In this document: positions 1 to 6,219 of the stretch, piece by piece
How the letters are laid out: every line of letters starts with the position of its first letter
Position numbering within the stretch: the first letter of the stretch is position 1
Assembly (NCBI GenBank): GCA_022793975.1
Contig: JAAWDW010000045.1
Location: 1 to 7,648 of the forward strand
Length of the DNA stretch: 7,648 nucleotides
Source: Bacillota bacterium
GTDB lineage: Bacteria > Bacillota > Clostridia > Peptostreptococcales > Anaerovoracaceae
Direction: 5' to 3'
The notes under the pieces: generated by a model
What the model was told of the DNA's origin: nothing
What the model saw: the letters and a program-made list of their open reading frames with translations, nothing else
Database searches by the model: none
Translations under genes and position numbers: made by a program

Positions 1-174
1 ATCAATATCGCAGTCATAACCACCTTTAAAATCGTGTGTTTCGGGATTGTGGCAGCCTTCGCAGTTATGACTGCATCCCTGGCAGAAAACTGTAAATCTT
101 ATGCCTGGTCCGTCCACTATCGACTCTCTGTAAACCCCGGCTATTCTTATTGTTTTTACTTCGTTTTCTCCCAT
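1..174 (-). CDS. nrdG: Anaerobic ribonucleotide reductase activating protein, N-terminal part (runs off the left edge)
   Basis: Only the first 58 codons lie in the window, read on the minus strand from the ATG at 172-174. The protein is a radical-SAM enzyme that uses a [4Fe-4S] cluster and S-adenosylmethionine to generate the glycyl radical on NrdD in the cytoplasm. The visible part contains the family start (RIAGVYRESIVDGPGIRFTV) followed by CSHNCEGCHN, in which Cys34, Cys38 and Cys41 form the CxxxCxxC cluster motif. The ORF has no stop before position 1. A good ribosome site, AAAGGAG, sits at 182-188, 7-8 bases before the ATG, which supports this start. It begins 42 bases after the nrdD stop on the same strand, with no terminator visible between them, so the two are very probably co-transcribed in the usual nrdD-nrdG order. 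Identification is firm from the motif plus the neighbour; the rest of the enzyme cannot be assessed. Confidence 0.95.
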   Translation of the reverse strand, partial: MGENEVKTIRIAGVYRESIVDGPGIRFTVFCQGCSHNCEGCHNPETHDFKGGYDCDID

Positions 175-216
175 TGTAAAACTCCTTTGAGATTTTGCGT
201 TCAGGTTTTGAGAATT

Positions 217-2553
217 TTAAATTTCTTCGCGCACACCGTGCTTTACACGGTCTGCCTCTTCTGCCGTCTTGGCGCTGTTCCAGTGATCCATTGTGCCTAC
301 AAGGTAGCCTGTTATTCTTCTTATTCTTTCGAAACCTTCTCCGCTTTCAAATTCTTTTCTGCCGCAGTGAGGACATTCGTTATCTATGATGCCGGTAAAT
401 CCGCATACCGGATCTCTGTCAACCGGATGATTGATGGAACCGTAACCGATACCGGATTCTTTCATGCATCTTACGACTTTCTCAAATGCATCGAGATTTT
501 TGAGTGGATCACCGTCAAGCTCAACATATGAGATATGACCGGCATTTGTAAGCGCATGATACGGTGCTTCAAGCTTGATTTTATCAAATGCCCCGATGTT
601 ATAATAAACAGGAATATGAAAACTGTTTGTATAATAATCTTTGTCAGTTACTCCTTCTATTATTCCGTACTTCTGTTTGTCTATTCTGACGAATCTACCG
701 GAAAGACCTTCGGCAGGAGTCGCAAGCAATGTCCAGTTCAGTCCCGTCTCTTTTGACTTATCGTCCATCCTTTTTCTCATATATCCTATAATCTCAAGTC
801 CGAGAGTCTGTGCTTCTTTTGATTCGCCATGGTGCTTGCCTATAAGAGCTTTGAGACATTCGGCAAGACCGATAAATCCCAGCGAAAGAGTACCGTGCTT
901 TATTATTTCTTCAATAGTATCATCCGGACCGAGTTTGTCTGAATCAAGCCATACGCCCTGACCCATAAGGAACGGAAAATTTCTCACTTTCTTTGATGCC
1001 TGTATTCTGTATCTTTCATACAGTTGATCCATTGCCAGATCAATCATTCTGTCGAGATTCTCAAAGAATATTTCCAGATTTCCGTTGGATTTTATAGCTA
1101 TTCTCGGCAAGTTTATTGATGTGAAACTGAGATTTCCTCTGCCTGAAACAACCTGTCTTTCCGGATCGTATACATTTCCGATTACGCGTGTACGGCAGCC
1201 CATATAAGCTACTTCCGTATCATAGTCGCCATCTTTGTAATACTGAAGATTGAACGGAGCATCTATAAACGAAAAATTCGGGAAAAGCCTCTTGGCAGAT
1301 ACTTTGCATGCGAGTTTAAAAAGATCGTAGTTCGGATCTCCGGGATTGTAGCTTACGCCTTCTTTTACTTTAAAAATCTGTATCGGGAATATCGGAGTTT
1401 CCCCGTTTCCGAGACCGGCCTCCGTTGCAAGCATAACGCTCTCCATAACGAGTCTGCCTTCGGGAGACGTATCCGTTCCGTAATTTATCGAACTGAAAGG
1501 TACCTGCGCTCCCGCTCTCGAATGCATTGTATTGAGATTGTGTACGAGGGCTTCCATTGCCTGATAGGTCTTTCTTCTTATCTCTTTGTCGGCAAATTTT
1601 GTCGCTCTGTCCTGCATATGAAGCGCATCTTCTTCGGAAACGAGCTTTTTCAGTTCCGCAAGTTCCAGTTCTTTGTAATTGTTGTCCCAGGCCATACAAG
1701 GATATACGCCGTAATCTGCTTCTATTTTCTTTCCGAGTTCTTTTATTACGTCGCTGCCGTCTTCTCTGTCATGCAGAAAATCAAGCATCTTTCCGAGGTT
1801 GGTCCAATAAAGTTTTTTATATGTCTTTCTTACGCCCGGCGCCATTCCGTAATCAAAATTAGGCACTGACTGACCGCCGTGCTGATCGTTCTGATTTGAT
1901 TGTATAGCTATGCATGCAAGTGCGGAATAGCTTTCGATGTCATTCGGCTCTCTCAGATGACCGTGACCCGTTGAAAATCCGCCTTTAAGAAGTTTTACAA
2001 GATCTATCTGACAGCAAGTCATCGTAAGCGTAAGGAAGTCAAGGTCATGAATATGTATGTCACCTTCTTCGTGTGCCTTTGAGTGTGCAGGATTTAAAAC
2101 ATACATCTTGTAAAATTCCTTTGCTCCCTCAGAACCGTATTTGAGCATAGTACCCATTGCCGTATTGCCGTCTATATTTGCGTTTTCACGTTTAATTTCA
2201 TTGTCCTTGGCCTCTTTAAAAGTGAGATCTTCGTATATTTTCATGAGGCGGGTATTCATTTCCCTTACACGTGTACGTTCTGCTCTGTAAAGAATAAATT
2301 CTTTTGCAGTACGTGCGTGACCGTTTTCTATAAGTATCTTTTCAACAGCATCCTGTATCTGTTCTACTGTAGGAGTTTCGTTGTGGCAGACTTCAAGCAG
2401 ATAAAGTTCTACCTGTCTTGCAAGATATTTTGCCATATCCTTATCGTTGCCGCCGAGTACCTGAGCAGCTTTGAAAATTGCCTCGGCAATTTTATCTATA
2501 TTAAAATAGACTTCTCTCCCATCTCGCTTTACAATTTTCTTGATGCTGTCCAT
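217..2553 (-). CDS. nrdD: Class III (anaerobic) ribonucleoside-triphosphate reductase, catalytic subunit
   Basis: This cytoplasmic glycyl-radical enzyme reduces ribonucleoside triphosphates to deoxynucleotides without oxygen. The protein is 778 residues. Residues about 4-95 are an ATP-cone (VKRDGREVYFN onward), the allosteric activity domain. The catalytic barrel follows. Cys180/Cys181 (MTCCQID) correspond to the first active-site cysteine (T4 Cys79). Cys453 in YMGCRTRV is the finger-loop cysteine (T4 Cys290) and is followed by SGRGNLSFTSINLPRIA. Residues 611-621 (ATPAEGLSGRF) are another family block. The C-terminus has RRITGYLVGT, with Gly749 as the glycyl-radical residue. The nearby zinc-site region shows only three cysteines (Cys717, Cys727, Cys730); Asp714 lies where the first Cys of a CxxC pair would be. 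The ATG at 2551-2553 is chosen because AGGAGGA (2561-2567) lies 7 bases upstream. An in-frame ATG at 2640 would add 29 residues but lies inside the NrdR-box/promoter region and lacks such a site. Confidence 0.97.
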   Translation of the reverse strand: MDSIKKIVKRDGREVYFNIDKIAEAIFKAAQVLGGNDKDMAKYLARQVELYLLEVCHNETPTVEQIQDAVEKILIENGHARTAKEFILYRAERTRVREMNTRLMKIYEDLTFKEAKDNEIKRENANIDGNTAMGTMLKYGSEGAKEFYKMYVLNPAHSKAHEEGDIHIHDLDFLTLTMTCCQIDLVKLLKGGFSTGHGHLREPNDIESYSALACIAIQSNQNDQHGGQSVPNFDYGMAPGVRKTYKKLYWTNLGKMLDFLHDREDGSDVIKELGKKIEADYGVYPCMAWDNNYKELELAELKKLVSEEDALHMQDRATKFADKEIRRKTYQAMEALVHNLNTMHSRAGAQVPFSSINYGTDTSPEGRLVMESVMLATEAGLGNGETPIFPIQIFKVKEGVSYNPGDPNYDLFKLACKVSAKRLFPNFSFIDAPFNLQYYKDGDYDTEVAYMGCRTRVIGNVYDPERQVVSGRGNLSFTSINLPRIAIKSNGNLEIFFENLDRMIDLAMDQLYERYRIQASKKVRNFPFLMGQGVWLDSDKLGPDDTIEEIIKHGTLSLGFIGLAECLKALIGKHHGESKEAQTLGLEIIGYMRKRMDDKSKETGLNWTLLATPAEGLSGRFVRIDKQKYGIIEGVTDKDYYTNSFHIPVYYNIGAFDKIKLEAPYHALTNAGHISYVELDGDPLKNLDAFEKVVRCMKESGIGYGSINHPVDRDPVCGFTGIIDNECPHCGRKEFESGEGFERIRRITGYLVGTMDHWNSAKTAEEADRVKHGVREEI

Positions 2554-2619
2554 AGTTTGATCCTCCTCATATATTTTGTAAGTTTTAATTATTTCGCATA
2601 AATCACACACAGTTGTCAT

Positions 2620-2635
2620 ATACAAGATATGGTAT
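2620..2635 (-). promoter_or_regulatory. NrdR-box-like operator, proximal
   Basis: The minus strand reads ATACCATATCTTGTAT. It matches 13 of 16 positions of a typical NrdR box (ACACAATATCTTGTGT), including the ATATCTTGT core. NrdR is the nucleotide-sensing repressor of bacterial ribonucleotide reductase genes and binds paired boxes near their promoters. This site lies about 70 bases upstream of the nrdD ATG and downstream of the predicted -10. Its place directly before nrdD makes a chance match unlikely, but no nrdR gene is visible in the window. Confidence 0.7.
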
Positions 2636-2649
2636 GCCAAACGTGCTAT

Positions 2650-2665
2650 GCACTATTTAATATAC
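2650..2665 (-). promoter_or_regulatory. NrdR-box-like operator, distal (weaker)
   Basis: The minus strand reads GTATATTAAATAGTGC, about 10 of 16 matches to the NrdR consensus, strongest in its right half (ATAGTG). It begins 30 bases upstream of the proximal box, with a 14-base gap. NrdR boxes usually occur as pairs about 31-32 bases apart, so the spacing is close to but not exactly standard. It overlaps the predicted nrdD -10 hexamer, as expected for a repressor site. It is credible mainly because of its partner. Confidence 0.45.
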
Positions 2666-2687
2666 AACTTTCAAGCATGTAAAGCAA
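2659..2687 (-). promoter_or_regulatory. Predicted sigma-A promoter for nrdD-nrdG
   Basis: On the minus strand, TTGCTT (2682-2687) is followed after exactly 17 bases by TATATT (2659-2664). The -10 is one base off consensus and the -35 is moderate. Transcription would start near 2652, giving a leader of about 100 bases before the nrdD ATG. The -10 lies within the distal NrdR-like box. Confidence 0.5.
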
Positions 2688-2843
2688 GCATAAATTTTAC
2701 CTTTTTTACGACCCTTTTTTTGCCTTTTCGCGTATCCCTTAGAAACAGAAGTGTTTAGCCTATTATGAACAAAAAATTTTTTTAATGTCTGCAATTTTGC
2801 ATAGTTTATATGTTGATTAAAAGTATTAAACTGACAGATTAAT

Positions 2844-2867
2844 TTACATAATTATATTATTATGTAA
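2844..2867. repeat. Perfect 24-bp inverted repeat, possible operator
   Basis: TTACATAAT is followed by a 6-base spacer (TATATT) and its exact reverse complement ATTATGTAA. It lies about 65 bases upstream of the extended -10 of the lipoprotein gene and about 155 bases upstream of the nrdD -35. A homodimeric regulator could bind such a dyad. The region is very AT-rich, which raises the chance of accidental symmetry. There is no following U-tract on either strand that would suggest a terminator. Confidence 0.4.
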
Positions 2868-2932
2868 TGTTTAACGAATATTGAATTTATAATGAATTTT
2901 TTGATAAAGATATGTTATTTTGCTTCTCGTTA

Positions 2933-2941
2933 TGGTATTAT
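2933..2941 (+). promoter_or_regulatory. Extended -10 promoter for the PepD-like lipoprotein gene
   Basis: TGGTATTAT fits the extended -10 pattern TGnTATAAT with one mismatch in the hexamer. No convincing -35 lies 16-18 bases upstream, which is tolerated for extended -10 promoters. Transcription would begin near 2948, leaving a leader of only about 25 bases that contains the GAGGTG ribosome site. Confidence 0.45.
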
Positions 2942-2971
2942 TAAAAATACTTTGGCATATGAGGTGCAATG

Positions 2972-4405
2972 ATGAAAAAAGTAATTTCTTTTATAATAAT
3001 TACAACTGTTTTGCTGCAGTCATTTTTGCTTTACGGCTGTGAAGACGGTTCCAAAGAACAAACAGAGACAATGCTTCACGATAATTATGATGAAATATAT
3101 GAGATTATTAATAGCGCCGAAACTTCGGAAGATGCAGCCGCTTATCTTGCGGAATGGGCCGGCAGTATGGATATTAAGTCAGTTCGTGATGCAAACTCAA
3201 ATATAATTATGACATCAGATCCGTCTCCCGGATACGAAAATGCTGATTCTACCCTGTTTCAATGCACAATAGATTTAGACAATCCGGAACATACAGCTGT
3301 TTGCGCAAGTATAGCAATGTATATCGTAAGCGAAAGCACACAACATGGATTGCTTCGCGTGATATTTACTTCTGATTTTGACAGTATTAAAAATATAAGT
3401 GATACCTATTTACTCGGCGCCGATAATTTTATAAGTCTTGATTGGTGCAAAAAATATGAACTTCTTGTAGGCAGTGCCGGCAGTGAATACTACAGTATAA
3501 CACATAATCTTGAATGGGAATCTCCGTCATATACAAAAGCATATGAAATATCGGTATATATCCCAGAAGACATTCCATATAGTGATCTTCATCTGCACAG
3601 AAATCCGATAACATATATCGGCGATATACTTGCACGCGCAAAGAGTGACAGTATACTTCTTGAAGTTGCGGGATTTAACGGCGGAGAATCTGCCGACACA
3701 TATCCAACAGCAGTATCTTGCACTGTTCTTATAAATCAGAATGATTTTTCTAAGTTTGCCAAAAGTATCAATGAAACTAAAGAAGAATTTGATAATATGT
3801 ATGCTGATGAAAACAGCGGATATTTCTTTAGTTTTAACGAAGTTGAAGCACCTGACAAGGTGATTTCGTATGAAGATACGGCAAATCTCATAAGCTTTCT
3901 TTATACATGTATAGACGGTACTTATCTGAAAGATGATGCAGGTGAAGTCATTGCGGCAGCAAATGTAGGGAAAATACGCACAACGAGCGGTAATCTTGAA
4001 ATAGAAGTATGTGCGTACAGTAAAAGCAGCGCTATCCTTGCGGAAATGAGTTCCGAATTTAATACTATATGCAGTCTTTGTGATATATCGTACAGTGTAA
4101 AAAGCGGTATGCCGGTATGGGAAAACAGAATTGAAACAGATTATTACTCGGAAGACGAAACACTTGAAAACGGGTATGCAACAGCTTCAAGTACGCTTAT
4201 AGATGACTTGGACGTGCAGATGAAAGAAATTATAGGTAAAGAATCACGTAAAATAAGAACTTTTGGTGAAACTGCCTGCTCTTTGGCGGCGAGGCGCAAT
4301 AAAAAAATGAATGCAGTCGGTTTTGGAGTTGAAAAAGATGAAATGCTTGAGCAGACGGAGATTCTGATTAATTATTTATCTGCACTTAAAAATAAAAATG
4401 AGTAA
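2972..4405 (+). CDS. Lipoprotein related to aminoacyl-histidine dipeptidase (M20C/PepD), active site lost
   Basis: The 477-residue protein starts with a lipoprotein signal (MKKVISFII..., lipobox LLYGC, lipid-modified Cys23), so it should be anchored outside the membrane. The rest follows the order of PepD blocks. SPGYENADSTLFQCTIDLDN (85-104) matches the strand before the metal site; HGLLRVIFT (125-133), FISLDWCKKYELLVGSAGS (153-171), the dimerisation-domain region (190-260) and MPVWEN (380-385) also match. Metal and catalytic residues are mostly gone: the first His (QxHxD) is Thr99, the stretch carrying GADNG is deleted, the EE pair reads Phe-Asp (136-137), and the C-terminal HxPDE segment is missing. 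Asp101 and Asp157 remain. It is therefore probably not a peptidase; a binding role is inferred. It also has nine further cysteines, including CSLC (367-370). The second of two adjacent ATGs is chosen because GAGGTG lies 5 bases before it; the first, at 2969, is only 2 bases away. The gene appears monocistronic. Confidence 0.85.
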   Translation: MKKVISFIIITTVLLQSFLLYGCEDGSKEQTETMLHDNYDEIYEIINSAETSEDAAAYLAEWAGSMDIKSVRDANSNIIMTSDPSPGYENADSTLFQCTIDLDNPEHTAVCASIAMYIVSESTQHGLLRVIFTSDFDSIKNISDTYLLGADNFISLDWCKKYELLVGSAGSEYYSITHNLEWESPSYTKAYEISVYIPEDIPYSDLHLHRNPITYIGDILARAKSDSILLEVAGFNGGESADTYPTAVSCTVLINQNDFSKFAKSINETKEEFDNMYADENSGYFFSFNEVEAPDKVISYEDTANLISFLYTCIDGTYLKDDAGEVIAAANVGKIRTTSGNLEIEVCAYSKSSAILAEMSSEFNTICSLCDISYSVKSGMPVWENRIETDYYSEDETLENGYATASSTLIDDLDVQMKEIIGKESRKIRTFGETACSLAARRNKKMNAVGFGVEKDEMLEQTEILINYLSALKNKNE

Positions 4406-4411
4406 TAAAAG

Positions 4412-4450
4412 ACGGAATGCTGTTATAATCTTTATCGGCATTCCGTTTTT
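4412..4450. terminator. Intrinsic terminator, probably bidirectional
   Basis: ACGGAATGC (4412-4420) pairs perfectly with GCATTCCGT (4438-4446) across a 17-base loop and is followed by TTTTTATTTATT on the plus strand. It starts 7 bases after the lipoprotein stop. On the minus strand the same stem is followed by the weaker run TCTTTTATTA, so it may also end the nitroreductase transcript that converges from the right. Confidence 0.85.
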
Positions 4451-4470
4451 ATTTATTATTTACATATGTT

Positions 4471-4968
4471 CTATTCTGCAAAATGAATACGTGATTCATC
4501 ATATCTGTTTTCTTGTGCACGGTTTTCTGCCGGATAGCCTACAGGAATAATTGCAAACGATGAAAGATTACCAGGAAGTGAAAGTATATTGTCTACCATC
4601 TTCATTCTTGTTTCATCGGGAGCTATACCGATCCATACGGCGCCGAGCCCAAGCTCAGTAATAGCAAGCAGCATATTTTCCGTGCAGGCGGCCATATCGA
4701 CATGTGCAAATTCCTGAGCCCAAAGTCCTTCATTTTTATAACATGGAACTATTGCAAAAGCAGCGTCTTTTATAAGTCCGGACCATTGATGTACCTCCGA
4801 AAGTTTGTTCAGAATTTCACGGTTTTTTACGACATAAAATTCCCAAGGCTGCTGATTACCTGCAGAAGGAGCAGCACAGCCGGCTTTGATAATTTCTTTA
4901 ATTTTTTCATCTTCTACCGGTCTGTTTTCATACTTTCTTATACTTATACGCTCAAAAATAGCACTCAT
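4471..4968 (-). CDS. Nitroreductase-family flavoprotein
   Basis: The 165-residue cytoplasmic protein belongs to the FMN-dependent nitroreductase superfamily, which uses NAD(P)H to reduce nitro compounds, quinones or other acceptors. Family features visible are ISIRKYENRPV (8-18, phosphate-binding Arg region of FMN), APSAGNQQPWEFYVV (33-47, FMN-binding loop), GLGAVWIG (107-114) and PVGYP (142-146). Its length fits the small single-domain members. The true substrate cannot be told from sequence. The ATG at 4966-4968 is used because a perfect AGGAGG (4975-4980) sits 6 bases upstream; an in-frame TTG at 4983 would lie beyond that site and is rejected. It is transcribed alone, converging on the lipoprotein gene, with the shared hairpin at 4412-4450 between them. 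Confidence 0.92.
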   Translation of the reverse strand: MSAIFERISIRKYENRPVEDEKIKEIIKAGCAAPSAGNQQPWEFYVVKNREILNKLSEVHQWSGLIKDAAFAIVPCYKNEGLWAQEFAHVDMAACTENMLLAITELGLGAVWIGIAPDETRMKMVDNILSLPGNLSSFAIIPVGYPAENRAQENRYDESRIHFAE

Positions 4969-4998
4969 CTCATACCTCCTCAAAATTCCGAGATTTTT

Positions 4999-5004
4999 AT
5001 TATA
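4999..5004 (-). promoter_or_regulatory. Possible -10 element for the nitroreductase gene
   Basis: The minus strand has a perfect TATAAT at this place, about 31 bases before the ATG and upstream of the AGGAGG site. No recognisable -35 occurs 16-18 bases upstream and there is no TGn extension, so the call is tentative in this AT-rich gap. Confidence 0.35.
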
Positions 5005-5066
5005 GATATGTAATACCCATTTTTCGGAGATTGAAGCGTTTAATAGTCTGTAAATTCAAATAAGTC

Positions 5067-5729
5067 TTATATTATATCCATCAGTTTGTAATTTTCTTTA
5101 AGCCATTTTCTTGTTTGTTTATAATTAGGCAGAAATGTTTCGACTGTATTCCAAAACGCTTTGCTGTGATTTTTATGTATTGTATGAGAGAGTTCGTGAA
5201 TTATGACGTAATCGATGATTTCCGGCGGACACATAATAAGCCGCCACGAAAAATTAATACTGTTTTTTCCACTGCACGAACCCCATCGTGTTTTGGCTTC
5301 TGATATTTTAACAGCCGTATATTCGGTATTCATAAGGTTTGAGAATATCTCTGTACGTTTTTCTAACAGCTTAAGAGCTGATTTTTTCATCCATTTTATC
5401 AGCTCTTTTATATCCGTGCTGTGGTTTATAAATATTTTGGAATCATACATATATATTTCTGTTGTATCGGATTTAACAATTGTACACATAAGTCCCAGAT
5501 AAGGGATATGACTTCCGCTTTCTGTTTTTACTTTTTCGTACTTTTGATTTAGATCAGATATTTCTTGCTGCTTTGCACAAATCCACTTTTGTTTCTTTTT
5601 TATAAACGCTTCTATTTCATACAAAGGCATTTTAGCTGGTGCTCTGACGATTAGTTCAGCGTTACCGTCTATTATGAGCGATAAGGTTTTGCGTTTTGAG
5701 CGAATAAGTTTATATTCAGTGTTTGTCAT
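5067..5729 (-). CDS. YgjP/DUF45-type zinc metallopeptidase
   Basis: The 220-residue protein has the YgjP-like (DUF45, SprT/M48-related) layout: an N-terminal beta-rich part beginning YKLIRSKRKTLSLII, a helical linker, then the hallmark TRWGSCSGKNSINFSWRLI (147-165) and HELSHTIHKNHSKAFW (178-193). His178, His182 and probably His188 are zinc ligands and Glu179 the general base. It ends with NYKQTRKWLKEN, also typical. No signal peptide or membrane segment is seen, so it is likely cytoplasmic. The substrate of this family is poorly known. The start is the ATG at 5727-5729, 28 bases after the stop of the DUF134-NifX gene. No Shine-Dalgarno sequence precedes this ATG; a GGAGGA occurs further upstream within the end of the preceding gene. 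Translation may thus depend on coupling to the upstream gene. The longer frame reaching 5933 only reads through the His-rich tail of that gene out of frame. Confidence 0.9.
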   Translation of the reverse strand: MTNTEYKLIRSKRKTLSLIIDGNAELIVRAPAKMPLYEIEAFIKKKQKWICAKQQEISDLNQKYEKVKTESGSHIPYLGLMCTIVKSDTTEIYMYDSKIFINHSTDIKELIKWMKKSALKLLEKRTEIFSNLMNTEYTAVKISEAKTRWGSCSGKNSINFSWRLIMCPPEIIDYVIIHELSHTIHKNHSKAFWNTVETFLPNYKQTRKWLKENYKLMDII

Positions 5730-5757
5730 AATATTTTTATGTTTTACGTGTTTCAGA

Positions 5758-6219
5758 TTAGTGACAGTGTCCTCCGTTTCCTGCGCATCCGTGTTTATCT
5801 TCGCTGCAGTTACCGCCTTCTCCATGGCTATGACAGCTGTGTCCATGGCTTCCACAGTCATGATCGTTTGCACCATGTGCGTGATCATGATGATCGCAGT
5901 GTACATCCGGATTGTAATCGAGTGTATCTGCAAGCAAAGCTTTTACAGCCTCATCCGCTTTTCCCGAAACACCTCCGTAAAGTTTTATTCCGGCTTCGGC
6001 AAGTGCGCTCTGAGCTCCACCTCCTATGCCTCCGCAGATGATAACATCTGCCCCAATCTCGCTGAGGAGTCCGGCAAGCGCGCCGTGTCCGCTGCCGTTT
6101 GTATCTATTATCTTTTCATTTGTGATTTTTCCGTCTGTGACATCATAAATTTTAAACTGTTCCGTATGTCCAAAGTGTTGAAAAATCTCTCCGTTTTCAT
6201 AAGTTACCGCAATTCTCAT
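5758..6219 (-). CDS. Probable internal start: NifX-like protein alone
   Basis: Within the fused gene the minus strand has a near-ideal ribosome site AAAGGAG (6228-6234), 8 bases before the in-frame ATG at 6217-6219. Translation from it would give a 153-residue protein consisting exactly of the NifX-like domain plus the His/Cys-rich tail, beginning at MRIAVTYENGE, the normal start of stand-alone members of this family. There is no stop codon between the DUF134 part and this ATG, so the cell could make both a fusion and a short form. Alternatively the site is a relic of two genes that merged when a stop was lost. The ribosome site is plain in the sequence; actual use is inferred. Confidence 0.55.
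   Translation of the reverse strand: MRIAVTYENGEIFQHFGHTEQFKIYDVTDGKITNEKIIDTNGSGHGALAGLLSEIGADVIICGGIGGGAQSALAEAGIKLYGGVSGKADEAVKALLADTLDYNPDVHCDHHDHAHGANDHDCGSHGHSCHSHGEGGNCSEDKHGCAGNGGHCH

Larger units (their letters stand above)
2688..2971. other. Divergent intergenic region, AT-rich, no gene
   Basis: No coding sequence is supported here. The stretch holds long T and A runs (around 2701-2720 and 2770-2783), a small inverted repeat TGCAA-tt-TTGCA at 2790-2801, the 24-bp dyad at 2844-2867, and the extended -10 promoter and ribosome site (GAGGTG, 2961-2966) of the plus-strand lipoprotein gene. The short plus-strand reading frames nearby are antisense to the nrdD 5' end and lack ribosome sites. 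Confidence 0.6.

Noticed and set aside
34..531. Plus-strand open frame opposite nrdG and the end of nrdD
   Set aside because: It is antisense to well-identified genes on the minus strand; no ribosome site or family motif.
2554..2640. N-terminal extension of nrdD to an in-frame ATG at 2640
   Set aside because: The extension covers the proximal NrdR-like box and leader, has no ribosome site, and lies before the normal family N-terminus; the ATG at 2553 has a perfect AGGAGGA.
2741..2756. AAACA-gaag-TGTTT inverted repeat
   Set aside because: The arms are only 5 bp, with no U-tract or promoter context; likely chance in AT-rich DNA.
4969..5066. Possible terminator after the YgjP-like gene
   Set aside because: Only a weak 5-bp TCCGA/TCGGA pairing with a long gap and no clear hairpin plus U-tract was found.
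5730..5933. Extended N-terminus of the YgjP-like protein
   Set aside because: This part is an out-of-frame reading of the His/Cys-rich tail of the preceding gene and resembles no domain.
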